A DNA stretch of 64,000 nt from Ceratodon purpureus. Taxonomy: Eukaryota; Streptophyta; Bryopsida; Pseudoditrichales; Ditrichaceae. Where the stretch lies: the NCBI GenBank assembly GCA_014871385.1, contig CM026422.1:13684228-13748227 (forward strand), read 5' to 3'. The notes beneath the pieces were generated by a model, which was given only the letters and a program-made list of their open reading frames with translations, had not been told where the DNA came from and did no database searches. A program made the position numbers and the translations under genes. This document shows positions 11,458-30,135 of this stretch, in pieces (the first letter of the stretch is position 1; every line of letters begins with the position of its first letter).

Positions 11458-11507
11458 TCATTCGAACACTTCTCCATGACCGTCGGAGAGACGAAGTGTT
11501 CGAATGA
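11458..11507. repeat. 15-bp perfect hairpin upstream of the helicase gene
   Basis: TCATTCGAACACTTC (11458-11472) is followed 20 bases later by its exact reverse complement (11493-11507). It sits in the CpG-rich region about 1 kb before the helicase start codon and could form a stem-loop in a long leader or a symmetric protein-binding site. Its role is unknown. Confidence 0.8.
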
Positions 11508-11750
11508 CGCTACGAATTGCCTTCACAGCCCACGTCCCTCAAATTCCCAATCCCACCTCGAAACGCTTCCTCGCCAGAGCTCCGATTTACGCTTCGTCAC
11601 TTGAATCCTCGCATCCACGCACTATCCGAGCTCATCATGAGTGGCTCGGCTCCAAAAGCGGTGCAGACCGGGGCTCGACTGCGGTGCCACATTTGGAGTG
11701 GTGAGGTGAGGTGAGGTGATGGTGCGCTCATTCATCGCCTAGGGTTTCGT

Positions 11751-12410
11751 CTCATGATGGTTCGAGATTTATTTCTGCGATTGTGCTGCGGGGATGGCGT
11801 CGGGGACGGGACGGCTGGGGTGGAATGGCGTTGGCGTGCAGGTTCGGATTCGGAGTGGCTCTGTAAGCGGTGTGGCGTGGTGGTTCTGTGCTGATTGATC
11901 GGGTAGAGTTGCGTGTCATGGTTCGGGGTGTGTTTGTCGGATGGAGTTGCGGGGATGGCGAGATTGGGAGTCGCGGCCGGGGTGGAGACGACGGTGCCGT
12001 GGCTTGGGGATGAGGTCGGCGTGGTTGGAGTGTTTTCGGATGTTTGAGTTAGGGTGAGCAGGATCTAGCTGGAGAGCTTTCGTATTCACGGCTGGAATTG
12101 TGATTTTTCTGTTGCGCATAAGCTCGCAGAATTAATGGCGGTTCGACTTCGAGGGGTGGACAGCTTAGTGGAGCTTGTATTCTAGGGTTTCAGTTCTGAT
12201 AGTTCATTCGAGTGATTTAGTTGAGGGGAGAGACGGAGAGAAGAGGAGTTGATAACTGTGAAGGGGGATGCAGAGCCTAGTGAATTCAGTGCAGGAGAGC
12301 TTTGGAAACAGGAAGTTCGTATTCATGACCGGAATTGCGGTTGCTCCAAGCGCACGGCCACGCAGAATTAAGGATGGTTCGAGTTTGAATGGTGCAGAGC
12401 TCGCTGGATG
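11751..12410. repeat. Degenerate duplications in the 5' region of the helicase gene
   Basis: Two pairs of related segments occur in order. The 11751-11822 and 11917-11985 blocks share TCATG-TTCG, TGCGGGGATGGCG and GGGGTGG. The 12065-12170 and 12290-12410 blocks share GGAGAGCTTT, TTCGTATTCA, CGGAATTG, CGCAGAATTAA and GGTTCGA. They are diverged but collinear and lie between the hairpin and the start codon, in sequence that would be promoter or leader. Confidence 0.5.
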
Positions 12411-12536
12411 AGGGAGTGTTGTTATTTGAACCCTACGCGTAGCAGCTTCTCTGCTTGCACGTTGTGTTGTGTTGTGTTTGGAAGTCTTTTGCTGCCATCT
12501 TACGTAATGGTTTACGCGGGTTGGTGAGCATTCAGG

Positions 12537-20254
<7,718 letters not shown>

Positions 20255-23200
20255 CAACGATTTGGTTATAGCAACTAATTCCACCGTAGATATCAGCAAG
20301 CCAATGCTGGTAATGTGGTGTTACCAAGTGGATCTGGGCGTTCGTTTGGAACTTATGGACAATGGTTTAGTGGAACCAGTGTGCAGATCGACTTATTTCA
20401 CTAACCACCGGCAACAAATGTAGCCTGTGTGGTCAGTGTACATATCATCAGACAGCATACATCCACAGGTAAAACAGGAGGTTCACAGCCATGCAGTGAG
20501 ACATGGTGTCTAGCTGCTTAAATATTGCATGACATGAATTAGATCTATTATACCAGGGTCGACTTATTGAAAAGTGGTAATCCTTTGAGGATGTGTACTT
20601 TTTGACCAGCGAAAAAACTTCAGGTTGTATTATTGCTCTTAAGAAAGCACTCGAATTTGAGGCATGAGATTGTACAGTACTATGTTGGTCATCAATTCTA
20701 ATGAATGGAAGCTTAATGTCAACTCCTAGACAATGTGTTCAACATACAATGTATCCACGGACAATATTCAAGTAGTTTTGTTGAACTATATTTGTATGGC
20801 TGAAACCTAATCCCAATAATGTTTGAAGCCTTTCGAATTTATATAACATGAACCACTCTTTTGCAGTTTGAAGTATTTTTTAGATGATTGAGTGGTAAAT
20901 TTGTTTTGAAAACCATTGTAGGTTGATGAAATCTTATGATGTGATTTGTGAAGAAGCTGTGCTTAACCCTTAAAAGACAATCATCCACATTTGGGTTTTT
21001 TTAAAGTTCGGCTAGGTAGTTGTGATGTCATTTTTAGATATATTTCTTAATTTGTTTTTGAGAATGTTTGCTGTTAAAAGAACCTTGAGGGAACTTCTTT
21101 CTTTTCTTTTTTTTTCTTTTTTTTTTTTTTTCCCCTTCCATTTAGACATTTGAAAAAATAGTTACAGTACCCAAAGTGGAATTTGGTGTTTGGTAGGCAA
21201 TTTGGGTAGCTATGCTAAATACATTTATTACATTAAGTATTTATAAGATCAATTGGATGTTTTTTTTGAAGAAAATACTATAATATTCACCCCTAATTGG
21301 CTATTACCATTTCTTACCAAAAACGCTAAAAAACTCCCATTTTTGAAACAAAAGTGAATAAACCAAGACTGAAGCTTTCTTTGCATCCATAACCGTAGGA
21401 TCTAACTTAAGACTCCTAGAAGATCATGTCCAAAAAAATTCATTAAATTTGACCATGTGGATTAGAATATTATAGAGTTTGAAGTATGAAACATTTTTTT
21501 ATCTTTTCAAAACAAAATCAACATACTTTGGCTTCTCTTTGTGTAAATTTTTTGTACTATACAAGTTGGAGGTTCTGTACTAAAATGATGTATTGTACAT
21601 CATGTTAGTTACTTGTGCATCAAATTTTAGATTTAACAAAAAGATGTAGCATTGTGAATAACATTGTATAACTTATAAGGAATATGGATTCATGTTATTG
21701 CTAATATTTTTTCCATTTTTTGTTAAATAAAAAATCCATGTGGTCAAAACAAAAGTTTATGTCTATTCTTGAAGTAGAAACAAGACGTGGGGGACCTCAA
21801 GGTTCACCTACAAATACAAAACTTGGAGAAAGTTGAAACTAAAGTATAGGGTTCAAAATATGAGTATGAGCATATACGAGTAGAAAAAGAATTGCATCAA
21901 GCCAATAACTTACGGCTTTGCATTTTCGGGGTTTTATGGTTCCAAATTTTGGTGACAGTTTTGCAATATATATACACATTTCACCATCAATGTATGTTGT
22001 GATACCTTCCCAATATAATTTGTTTAGTTGTGGATTTATAGTAGTATGCATTTTAACAATTTTATCGCAGTTAAATAATTTTGATAATAAGTCATCAAAT
22101 CGAGTTGAAGTCATTTGAGCGAATTTATATATTTTAACCATAAAATTTATCTCTTTCCGATTGAAGCTGAAGTAGTGTACTCAATTTAAGTTTACCAATT
22201 GTAATGAAATTTGGGCTCACTACCATAGTTGATTAATTCTTTTAAATATAACTAACATGTTTCTTTAATGGATGTCATGCTTGATTGCATGAAAAATAAA
22301 GTCCGATTTTGGCCAAGAGTTGTGGGTAAAAAAAAATAATCAATCTTTTCTCTTGGCCAACCAACAAATCCAATAAAAAATTTACCACTTGTTTCTCTAT
22401 GACAAATTGCGTAGGAGAAAAATCTTAATGCAAGGGAGACCGGTGGGCAACAAAAAATTTCAATGTGCCCAATTTTTGTTGCAATCCATCATCATTGAAC
22501 AATGCATATCTTTTACAATATTTCTCTATTTAGTCTTAAATTTATTGGGCACCTTCTTTACTTACATATTGTCCTATTTAAAAAAATTAACATTCCAACA
22601 TTAGTACTACAAGAAATTGCATCCCAAAGTTGTTACTTCCAGTCTTGATAACTAAATTTTGCAATCTCTCACTTAATGAAAATTATAATATTTGTATACA
22701 TTGGTTTGGCATTTTTTAAATATTCATGGTTATTGTACAATCGATTCTACAACAATTTCATAAGGTTGAAATTCAAAAATCAAAACACATTTGGAGTATT
22801 TCATCAGGTTTTAGTTTGGATATCTAATCTACCTTAAAAACCAAGAATAGTAACTTAACCTTCCACTATGCCTTGTGCACTTGATAGTAAATTTCTAGTT
22901 AGTAAATAACTTCTAGATTAACCTTGGAAGTTGCAACATTTGAACTTCCAAAAATTAATGTACATTTTGGAATTGTGTTTTATAAAATTAATTTCTAATA
23001 AAACCAATTGACTAATGAAGTGAATGTATTATATTTAATGTAGAAGACATTTGATGATTTAGATAGTGCCGATGATGCCAAATTTGCATCTAATTTTTTT
23101 GAATTTTTTTTAATGAAGATACATCTGCCCAAGACTTTAGTGGGGATGCAAAGAATATCAATCAATTTCAATTTTTTTCTTTATTTGAATATCATCTCTA

Positions 23201-23778
23201 AGTAATTTATTCAATTGATTAAAAATTAAATAGTTAGATTATATAAATCACACACTAATCAATATTTGCAATGAAATGACAATTATTATTGAAGGTTAAA
23301 ATGTTCACTGATGAATAATGATTTCTCATTTACATATTAATAATATTTTGCTTATGTTTGCTCTACAATTTTAAAAAAAAAAACATTAATCAAAAGGATG
23401 AAATTCTCAATTGGATTGTTTTAATTCAATTGGATTGATTAAACTCAAGTGCTAAAGACCACCTAGTCTCAACCTGAGAAATGACAAATCCAAGCAATAG
23501 TGTTACACAGTTTTTTTCAAACAAAAACATAGATTTCTTTGAACCTCCCTAGTTTCTTAGTAAGGTTGAAGTTAGACAGCAACATCCCAGAACATAGATT
23601 GGACAATGCACACCTAAAATAATTAACATTTGCAAAACTTAAGGGAAAAAAGAGCATATTTCAAATCTCAAATAGCCTACCTAGTGACCTTGCAGCCATG
23701 CTTTGATGGAAAATGTTCAAAACACAAAATAAGTAATGAATAAAACCAGCCAACATGTACAGTTTAGAGCCTCATGCC

Positions 23779-23915
23779 TCCTAGTCGCAGCCCAAGTTCT
23801 TGTCTCTAAGTTGCGACCCAAGTCCATGTCTCTAAGTTGCAGCCCAAGTCCATGCCTTCAAGTCCCTACCACCAAGTCCCTCCCTCCAAGTCCATGCCTC
23901 CGAGTCCAAGTTTCG
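23779..23915. repeat. Short tandem repeats of a CCCAAGTCCATG-type unit
   Basis: Three imperfect copies of a ~26-base unit (GTCTCTAAGTTGC plus RRCCCAAGTCCAT) run into shorter CAAGTCC-type units (CAAGTCCCTACCAC, CAAGTCCCTCCCTC, CAAGTCCATGCCTC). It is a pyrimidine-biased minisatellite in otherwise AT-rich DNA. Confidence 0.7.
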
Positions 23916-24889
23916 GAGGTACATTGCTAAACTGCTTCCTAACAGTAAAAGACCAAAAGATAATCGTGTTACGTGTAAATTTAATAGATTCATGTTACAT
24001 AATTCACAATCCTTCCTGCACTAACACAGTTACTAATTAAAGTAGAATATACCAATTCTAAGTAAAAATAGCAATTCTCATAACTCTCATAATTAGAAAT
24101 GAATGTAAAGATTAAGGACCTAATTAGAGAATAATGTAAAAGTTATGGACTAAGCTAGAGAGCTTGCTCTACAACAAGAAATGATACAATGACATATGGA
24201 CTTCAAGGTGGAAGTCTACGTCAAACAGAGAAACGCTAATTTATAGATCATACATGAATTTTTTATTTTCTTAGATTTGTTTTTACTTTTACTCACATGT
24301 TTTTGAACATTCATATTCACTCTAAATTAAATCCCATCACTTTATTTATTAATATTTGATAAAATAATAGATATTTTTTCATCATTTTGAAATAAATCCA
24401 AACACAATATTGTAATGGGCTTTTAGATCGACATAGAAGAGTCCAAATTATGTGGAATTTGTTGAATTCCTTGCATTGCATACATATTCCAAAAGAATTG
24501 TTCTCAAATTTGACATTTAATTCTTTTGCTCCTTCACTTAATTTTCTTCTCAGAAGGCTTTCCCATCATATCATCTTAACTCAACACTAAATTCAAAACT
24601 CAAAGTTGAACCATTTCTTTTCATTTTTGAAAATCCCGTCAGAATTCAATCCTTCATCTTTCGAACATGTACACATGCCATTGCTCATTGACAAGCTACC
24701 TCTTAGAACTCAATACCAATCTGCATCCTGACACTTGACTTCCACACCCTGTTCACTTAAAATTGGAACTAAGTAATCGACCTGATCAAAGTGCAAGACT
24801 AAACAGTAACGCACCAATCTCAGCTGAGACCTGGACCTGGTGGAGATTAGATCCTCTTGGTAAGTCTCAAGCACGAAGATGAGATCAAA

Positions 24890-24985
24890 GGATATGTAAC
24901 GCATGCAGCCTGAGAGAGTCGAACCCGGGTCTGCGGAACAGTAACGGGAGAGTTCCGGCGCTCCCAAACCGCTTTTGCTGGGGAT
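24890..24985 (-). mobile_element. tRNA-like fragment, possible SINE head
   Basis: On the minus strand the segment contains CGGTTTGGGAGCGCCGGA and, about 35 bases on, GACCCGGGTTCGACTC, which matches a tRNA B-box/T-loop. The A-box is poor and no full cloverleaf could be drawn, so a functional tRNA is unlikely. A tRNA-derived SINE or pseudo-tRNA is the better reading. GC content is well above the flanks from about 24710 to 25040. I did not find target duplications. Confidence 0.35.
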
Positions 24986-26535
24986 CTCTACGGGATCTTT
25001 GGGAATGCCAACGTTCCCAATGTTGGGAGCGTAAGCGCTTCCTTAAGGTCTCATAAAAAAGAAGATATGAAAAAAAACAAAATCTCTATTTTTTATGTAA
25101 TAAAGAAAATGTTTTTTCTAGCTTGACCAAAAAAAGATGAAAAAACTTTGGCTACTTATAGAAATAAAATCTTCGACAATATAAGAATTTTTTTAGATGA
25201 GCTCAAAGCCAATCATGTTAGTTACTTGCATAGAAAATCCCAAAGGAAATTGAAGGATGTATCAAAATTTTGGAGTTGCCTAAGAAGTAGGAAAAATCGC
25301 TTTGGGCATCATAATTTTTTTTTTAATGTTTGGTGCAAAAGAAAATTGTATTCCCGCAAAGCTCTTGCAATTCTCTATGTCAATTTTTTTTTTAGAAAGT
25401 CACATCCAAAATTGATATTGTAAGAATTTGTTCGAAATTTCAAAAAGCCCATTATAGAACTTTGGCCAAATAGGGATTAAAGCATTATATTATGATTGTT
25501 AAAATATTGGTGCTCCTATATCCTTTAAAATAAATCTTTAAATGAATATTTTTTTACATAATAATTGGAACCTAGTTAAAAATTATGTCCAAAAAGTTTG
25601 TTTTCAAATTTCAATCTCTATAATCTTTATGATGATTTTTTTTGGAAATATCTACCACAATAATCTAGTTTAAGACCCTATGGTTAAAATTGAAAAATCA
25701 TGATTTTTTAGTCATTCATGTTTTTTACAATAGAAATGATAATTTGGAGTGTGTTTTTTTTGGTGAAACATGGTCAAGGAACTTTAGGGGTTAAGTTGGT
25801 TGTCAAACTTGTGCGGAAAGATTAAAAAAATGAACCAAGAAATAAGGCCACACAACAACGTACGTCCATCCAACCAAAACAAACTTGCACAAACCTTACC
25901 AAAAACTATCACTACATACAAAACCAACACTCTTTATCATCCTCAAAATTTTACTTTGTCCAATCCAATCCACGTTTACTTTCTCCAATCCGCATTTTAC
26001 TTTCTCGAATCCACAAAAGAAACCCACCATTTGGTGTTTACATCGAGTATCGCCTTTTTCGCGCTTCCTTCAACCTTGAACGTCGTCTCGGCGACGTCCG
26101 TCGCGTGCTCTTGCCGCGCTTGCTGCCTCGCGCCCAAGCGGTGACTTGACTTGCCCATTTTGCTGCAGGTCACGGATTCATCACCACAGGACGCACTCCT
26201 CACTCTCTTCACTTCGTCAAACACCAGTCTCCTTTCATTGAACTTACCGAGCTCCAGTTTTGAGCTTCTGAACTCCAATTTTCGTAGGGTTTTCAGCCTT
26301 GTGTTGCGCATGTTGTTGCAGCTCATAAAGCTTGCGACGCTGTGTTGATGTTGCTCTCTTTAGTGATTTGAGGTTTAGGCCCCGATTGCAGGAGTTAAGG
26401 AGTGGTGAAGTTTCAGTTTTCAGCTGTTCCGTGGAATTAGGGTTTTTGGGGTTTGCGTTCTGGGGTTTTGGTTTGGTGGTGGTTTGGGATCGATAGTTTG
26501 ATTGATTGAGGGGGGGAGGAGGAGGAGGGGGAGGG

Positions 26536-27549
26536 ATGTCGTCGAAGAAGGAGAAGGCAGATGCCGCTGCGGCAGCGGCGGACAGGATCAAGGCAGCTGC
26601 GCTGACAGCTGCGAAGGGGTTGAGCCGGACACAGGCGGAGAGAGCGGCCGCTGCTGCGGCGCGGAACGTGAATGCGTATGGGCAGAAGGAGGAGGGGCCG
26701 AGTCGATGGCAGGAGCGGAAGGAGGCCAAGCGGCAGATGTATTTGATGAGTACGGAGAAGGCCGTGAAGTTGGGGGTAAGGAAGGATGTGAAGCTGGGGG
26801 GAGCAGGGGCGTTCGGGGGCTCCCAGCAGTGTCAGAAGTGTTTCCAGATGGGGCATTGGACGTATGAGTGCAAGAATGAGCGAGTTTACATATCTCGGCC
26901 TACTCGGACGCAGCAGCTTGCAAACCCTAAGCTGCGGCCGAAGCTCATGGAGCCGGACGAGGTTTTGGTGGACCCGCGGGCGTTGGAGCGGGATGCGTTG
27001 CGAATGGTCGCATCTCGGAAAGCTAGCAAGGATGTGCGCAAGAAGCGGAAGGAGAAGAAGCAGAAAGAGAGTAGCAGTGAGAGCGAAAGTGATAGTGATA
27101 GTGATATCTCCAGCGATTCGTCTGATTCCAGCAGCGCGGAGAGCGATGTCTCGAGTGAGAGCAGCGATGATGATCGGAGGCGGAGGAAGAAGATTCCTTC
27201 GAGGAAAAGAAAGAGCATTAGGAGCGATGATGAGAGTGACAGTGATAGTGAGAGTGATAGCAGTGGTGATGATCGGAAGGGGAGGGGAAACGGGAAGGGA
27301 AAGGGGAAGAGCCGTTCCAGAAAGTCGAAGGCTGTGGAGAGTGATGATGAGAGTGAGAGCAGTGACGATGATCGGAAGAGGAAGGGGAAAGGTCGTTCGA
27401 GGAAGACGAAGGTCTCGGATAGCGATGATGACAGTGATATTAGTGAAGATGATCGGAAGAGGAGTAAGGGCCGGTCAAAGAGAACAAAGAGGCCCCGTGA
27501 GTCGCCTTCCTCTTCTAGCAGCGACGATGATCGTCCAAGGCGAAAATAG
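26536..27549 (+). CDS. ZCCHC10-like zinc-knuckle protein with S/D/E/R-rich tail
   Basis: Intronless, 337 residues. Residues 1-50 form an alanine-rich helix-prone region with a conserved-looking [40 protein letters not shown] block follows. One CCHC knuckle C-x2-C-x4-H-x4-C uses C99, C102, H107 and C112, and the next block is the RPTRTQQL family signature. From about 175 to the end the chain is a low-complexity tail of S, D, E, K and R, like the tail of animal ZCCHC10. The family is nuclear and linked to RNA, but the precise function is unclear. An upstream in-frame ATG at 26506 would add only a glycine run, so 26536 is preferred. The locus, with its leader and 3' flank, is partly duplicated at 33.2-35.1 kb. 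Confidence 0.8.
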   Translation: MSSKKEKADAAAAAADRIKAAALTAAKGLSRTQAERAAAAAARNVNAYGQKEEGPSRWQERKEAKRQMYLMSTEKAVKLGVRKDVKLGGAGAFGGSQQCQKCFQMGHWTYECKNERVYISRPTRTQQLANPKLRPKLMEPDEVLVDPRALERDALRMVASRKASKDVRKKRKEKKQKESSSESESDSDSDISSDSSDSSSAESDVSSESSDDDRRRRKKIPSRKRKSIRSDDESDSDSESDSSGDDRKGRGNGKGKGKSRSRKSKAVESDDESESSDDDRKRKGKGRSRKTKVSDSDDDSDISEDDRKRSKGRSKRTKRPRESPSSSSSDDDRPRRK

Positions 27550-29571
27550 TTTACACGAGTAGGTACTGGGGGAGCTGCGACTGCGGTAGCGGCCATGAGA
27601 TCGCCATGAGCGGAAGAAGTTCTCTACCAGTTGAGAATGGCAAATTAGTTAAGCTTTAGGGCTGTACAATATCTGCTGCGTCAATGCAAGTACCAATTTA
27701 GACTCATTCCGCCGTCTTGTAGCCCTTCCACCTTTTTCTGGTTTTTCTGGAAGAATGAAGTGGGTTTGGTAAGTTTGATTTTGATCTGTAACATTGTTTT
27801 AGCGCTGTTCTAGGGTTGAAGATGCCTAAGGATCATGTGGGTTTTTGTCACGAGTCTCAGTCAGACTTACAGTTTGAACATTACTCACTTGAGCCTTTGT
27901 GGTAATCTGTGGAAAGAGCTGTGTTGTTAGAAATGGTTAGGTGAGAAACTGTTGACAAGGTTTCTTCAGTGTTTAGGTAGAAAAACATTGGTGTATATTC
28001 CGTGAAGGGGGTCATTGAATATTTGCAATTTGTAAATGCAGGTTGTTGTCCTGTTCCGAACATGTGTAGAATTTCCATTGGAGTTGAGCAATTTGCCGGC
28101 AAGCTGTTTCGTGTTGGCTTAATTTTCTGTAACATTGTTTATCATGTGCAAGACTTGTGTGGGGACTTGTATGTGGTCCCCCTAGACTCCTAGTTCGTGT
28201 ATTAGATGGTATTAATGCCGTTGATTAGTATCCGGTATGTATCTTGTTATCCATCTGATTTCAAACGATCAGGAGCGAGGTTTGAGAACCATTTTCGGCA
28301 GAACTGCGTAGTGAGAGTTACTGATTCGTGCTCAGGCAGTTCTGACCATTTTGCGTGTAGGTGTGATCGCAGGGCTCAAGAAGGTTTTGTGAAAGATGTG
28401 CTGCCTGAACATCCGTGGCATAGTCGTGTGCAACCTCAATGCTCTACATGGAATTCTTGTTAAAACATGGAAAATGAAACTCAATTCTGGGCAAAGCGAC
28501 CTCCTCCTGTAATTGATGTGGCCGTTCAGTGGCATGGGCGGCAGACGCAGCAGTTTCAAAGAAGTTACAACCTCTAGAACATCTGAGCGGATTCTTTATT
28601 TCTATCCTTGGGAACAACAAATGACTTCCTAAATATCAGCATTTCACAGCACGCTCCACTGAAATTTTCTTTCAAGGTATACAAAAATAATAATAATTAG
28701 AGAGTATACCAAAAACATGATAATTACAGTGTGATGTCTAATTTGAGAGCATACACAATTATACAAAAGATTCTTCATATACAAGTTTGTCTTCAAAATA
28801 AGTGCTTCATGAGTAGTGGTATGAATTTATGTTTAGAAGAAATATACATCCATTTGATAAAAAACACACAAATATGATGAAAAATGCAAACAAGTACATG
28901 AAAGAAGAGGGAGCTCATAAGCTACATCTTCTATTGTGAAAATATTAAATTTTTTTTCCATAATTTAATCTGAACCTTGCTCATGGAAAGAGTGGTGGTT
29001 CTTTTCGTCACAACATGAATACAATTTCGAAGAGCAAGGTTCTTCAAAATATGAATACATTTTCTTGCAAAGTGACTTGGAAACTCACATATCACAACTT
29101 GCAATCTCCTAGATCAAGTTTCTTGCCTCAATGTTTTCTCTTGATCAAGTTTCATCTTGTTCGTTGACAATGGTCAAATGTTCATTGACAATGGTCACAT
29201 GTAGTCATGTAATAGATAAGAATACCAAAGATGTACAACAAATTTGTTGTTTTTAAACATTGAATATCCATATTTATCTCAAATTAAACATCCAAGCATA
29301 CATAAGTAACATGACTCAAGTTTTTTTTTACAAAATTTGATAAATTGACATTTTTTATAGTGATGATTAGATTCTACATTATATTTAACATCTTTTCTTT
29401 AAGTTGTATGAAGCCGTCTAACAACTTTAGAAATATTCTACATCATAAATTTATAAATGTAAAGTTTTCTTTAAGTATTATTGAAGTAATTTGATAAAAA
29501 CAATGTCATGTATTATGTTAAAAATATTTGTAGATGTCTATATTTAAATTAAATTCATTCTTCAAGAATAT

Positions 29572-29690
29572 ATCATCATCAATTAAAATATAAAAACTTA
29601 ATAAAACATCATCATCAATTAAAATATAAGAACTTAATAAAAACATCATCATCAATTAAAATATAAAACTTTAACAAAAATATGATTTAT
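29572..29690. repeat. Three tandem copies of a ~38-bp unit
   Basis: Each copy reads CATCATCATCAATTAAAATATAA followed by AACTTAATAAAA with small changes. AT-rich minisatellite between the zinc-knuckle gene and TAD3. Confidence 0.85.
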
Positions 29691-29943
29691 AAAAAAAAAT
29701 ATAATAAAAATAACATCAGTAATAGACCCAAATTAAATGTAGAAATGACAACTTTTCCAAACGACTAAAAATTTACTAAAATTTCGGTTTACAAAGATTA
29801 GATGGATATAATTACAGCATATATACAATTTGTAATATTTGAAAATTGGAATCTTATATTTTGCCCACCATCACCATTTGAAGTCTAGTGAAAAGCGCCC
29901 ACAAAAGAGTTCATTTGATTCCTAGCTTTATGAAAGGAATATC

Positions 29944-30021
29944 AAAATTAAGGCTATTCAGAAATTCTGATACATTATTTTGATAAACGTTGGGACAAAA
30001 TTAAGGCTATTCAGAAATTCT
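29944..30021. repeat. 25-bp direct duplication just past the TAD3 stop
   Basis: AAAATTAAGGCTATTCAGAA plus ATTCT occurs at 29944-29968 and again at 29997-30021. It lies in the probable 3' untranslated region of TAD3, which is on the minus strand. Confidence 0.85.
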
Positions 30022-30135
30022 TTTGACAAGTGTTGGGAGAACTTTCCAACAGCTTCCAGTAAACAAATCGAATTAAATGTAATCCAAGGATCCCAAAAAA
30101 TTAAGGAAAAGAGGAACAATCCTCTAATGAAATGG

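Larger units (their letters stand above)
20255..25800. other. Helicase 3' region, then AT-rich DNA with no gene seen
   Basis: The first few hundred bases probably hold the 3' untranslated region of the helicase gene. A different frame stays open from 20205 to 20423, but it has no polymerase motifs. Beyond about 20.9 kb the sequence is AT-rich with short chance frames. I looked for family-A polymerase motifs on the plus strand and recognised none. A tandem repeat (23.8 kb) and a tRNA-like fragment (24.9 kb) are listed separately. Confidence 0.6.

Noticed and set aside
26886..27596. 236-codon minus-strand frame rich in S, L and F
   Set aside because: It is the antisense of the S/D/E/R-rich tail of the zinc-knuckle gene; its composition follows from the sense codons. 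The same holds for the frames at 26864-27562 and 33342-33671.
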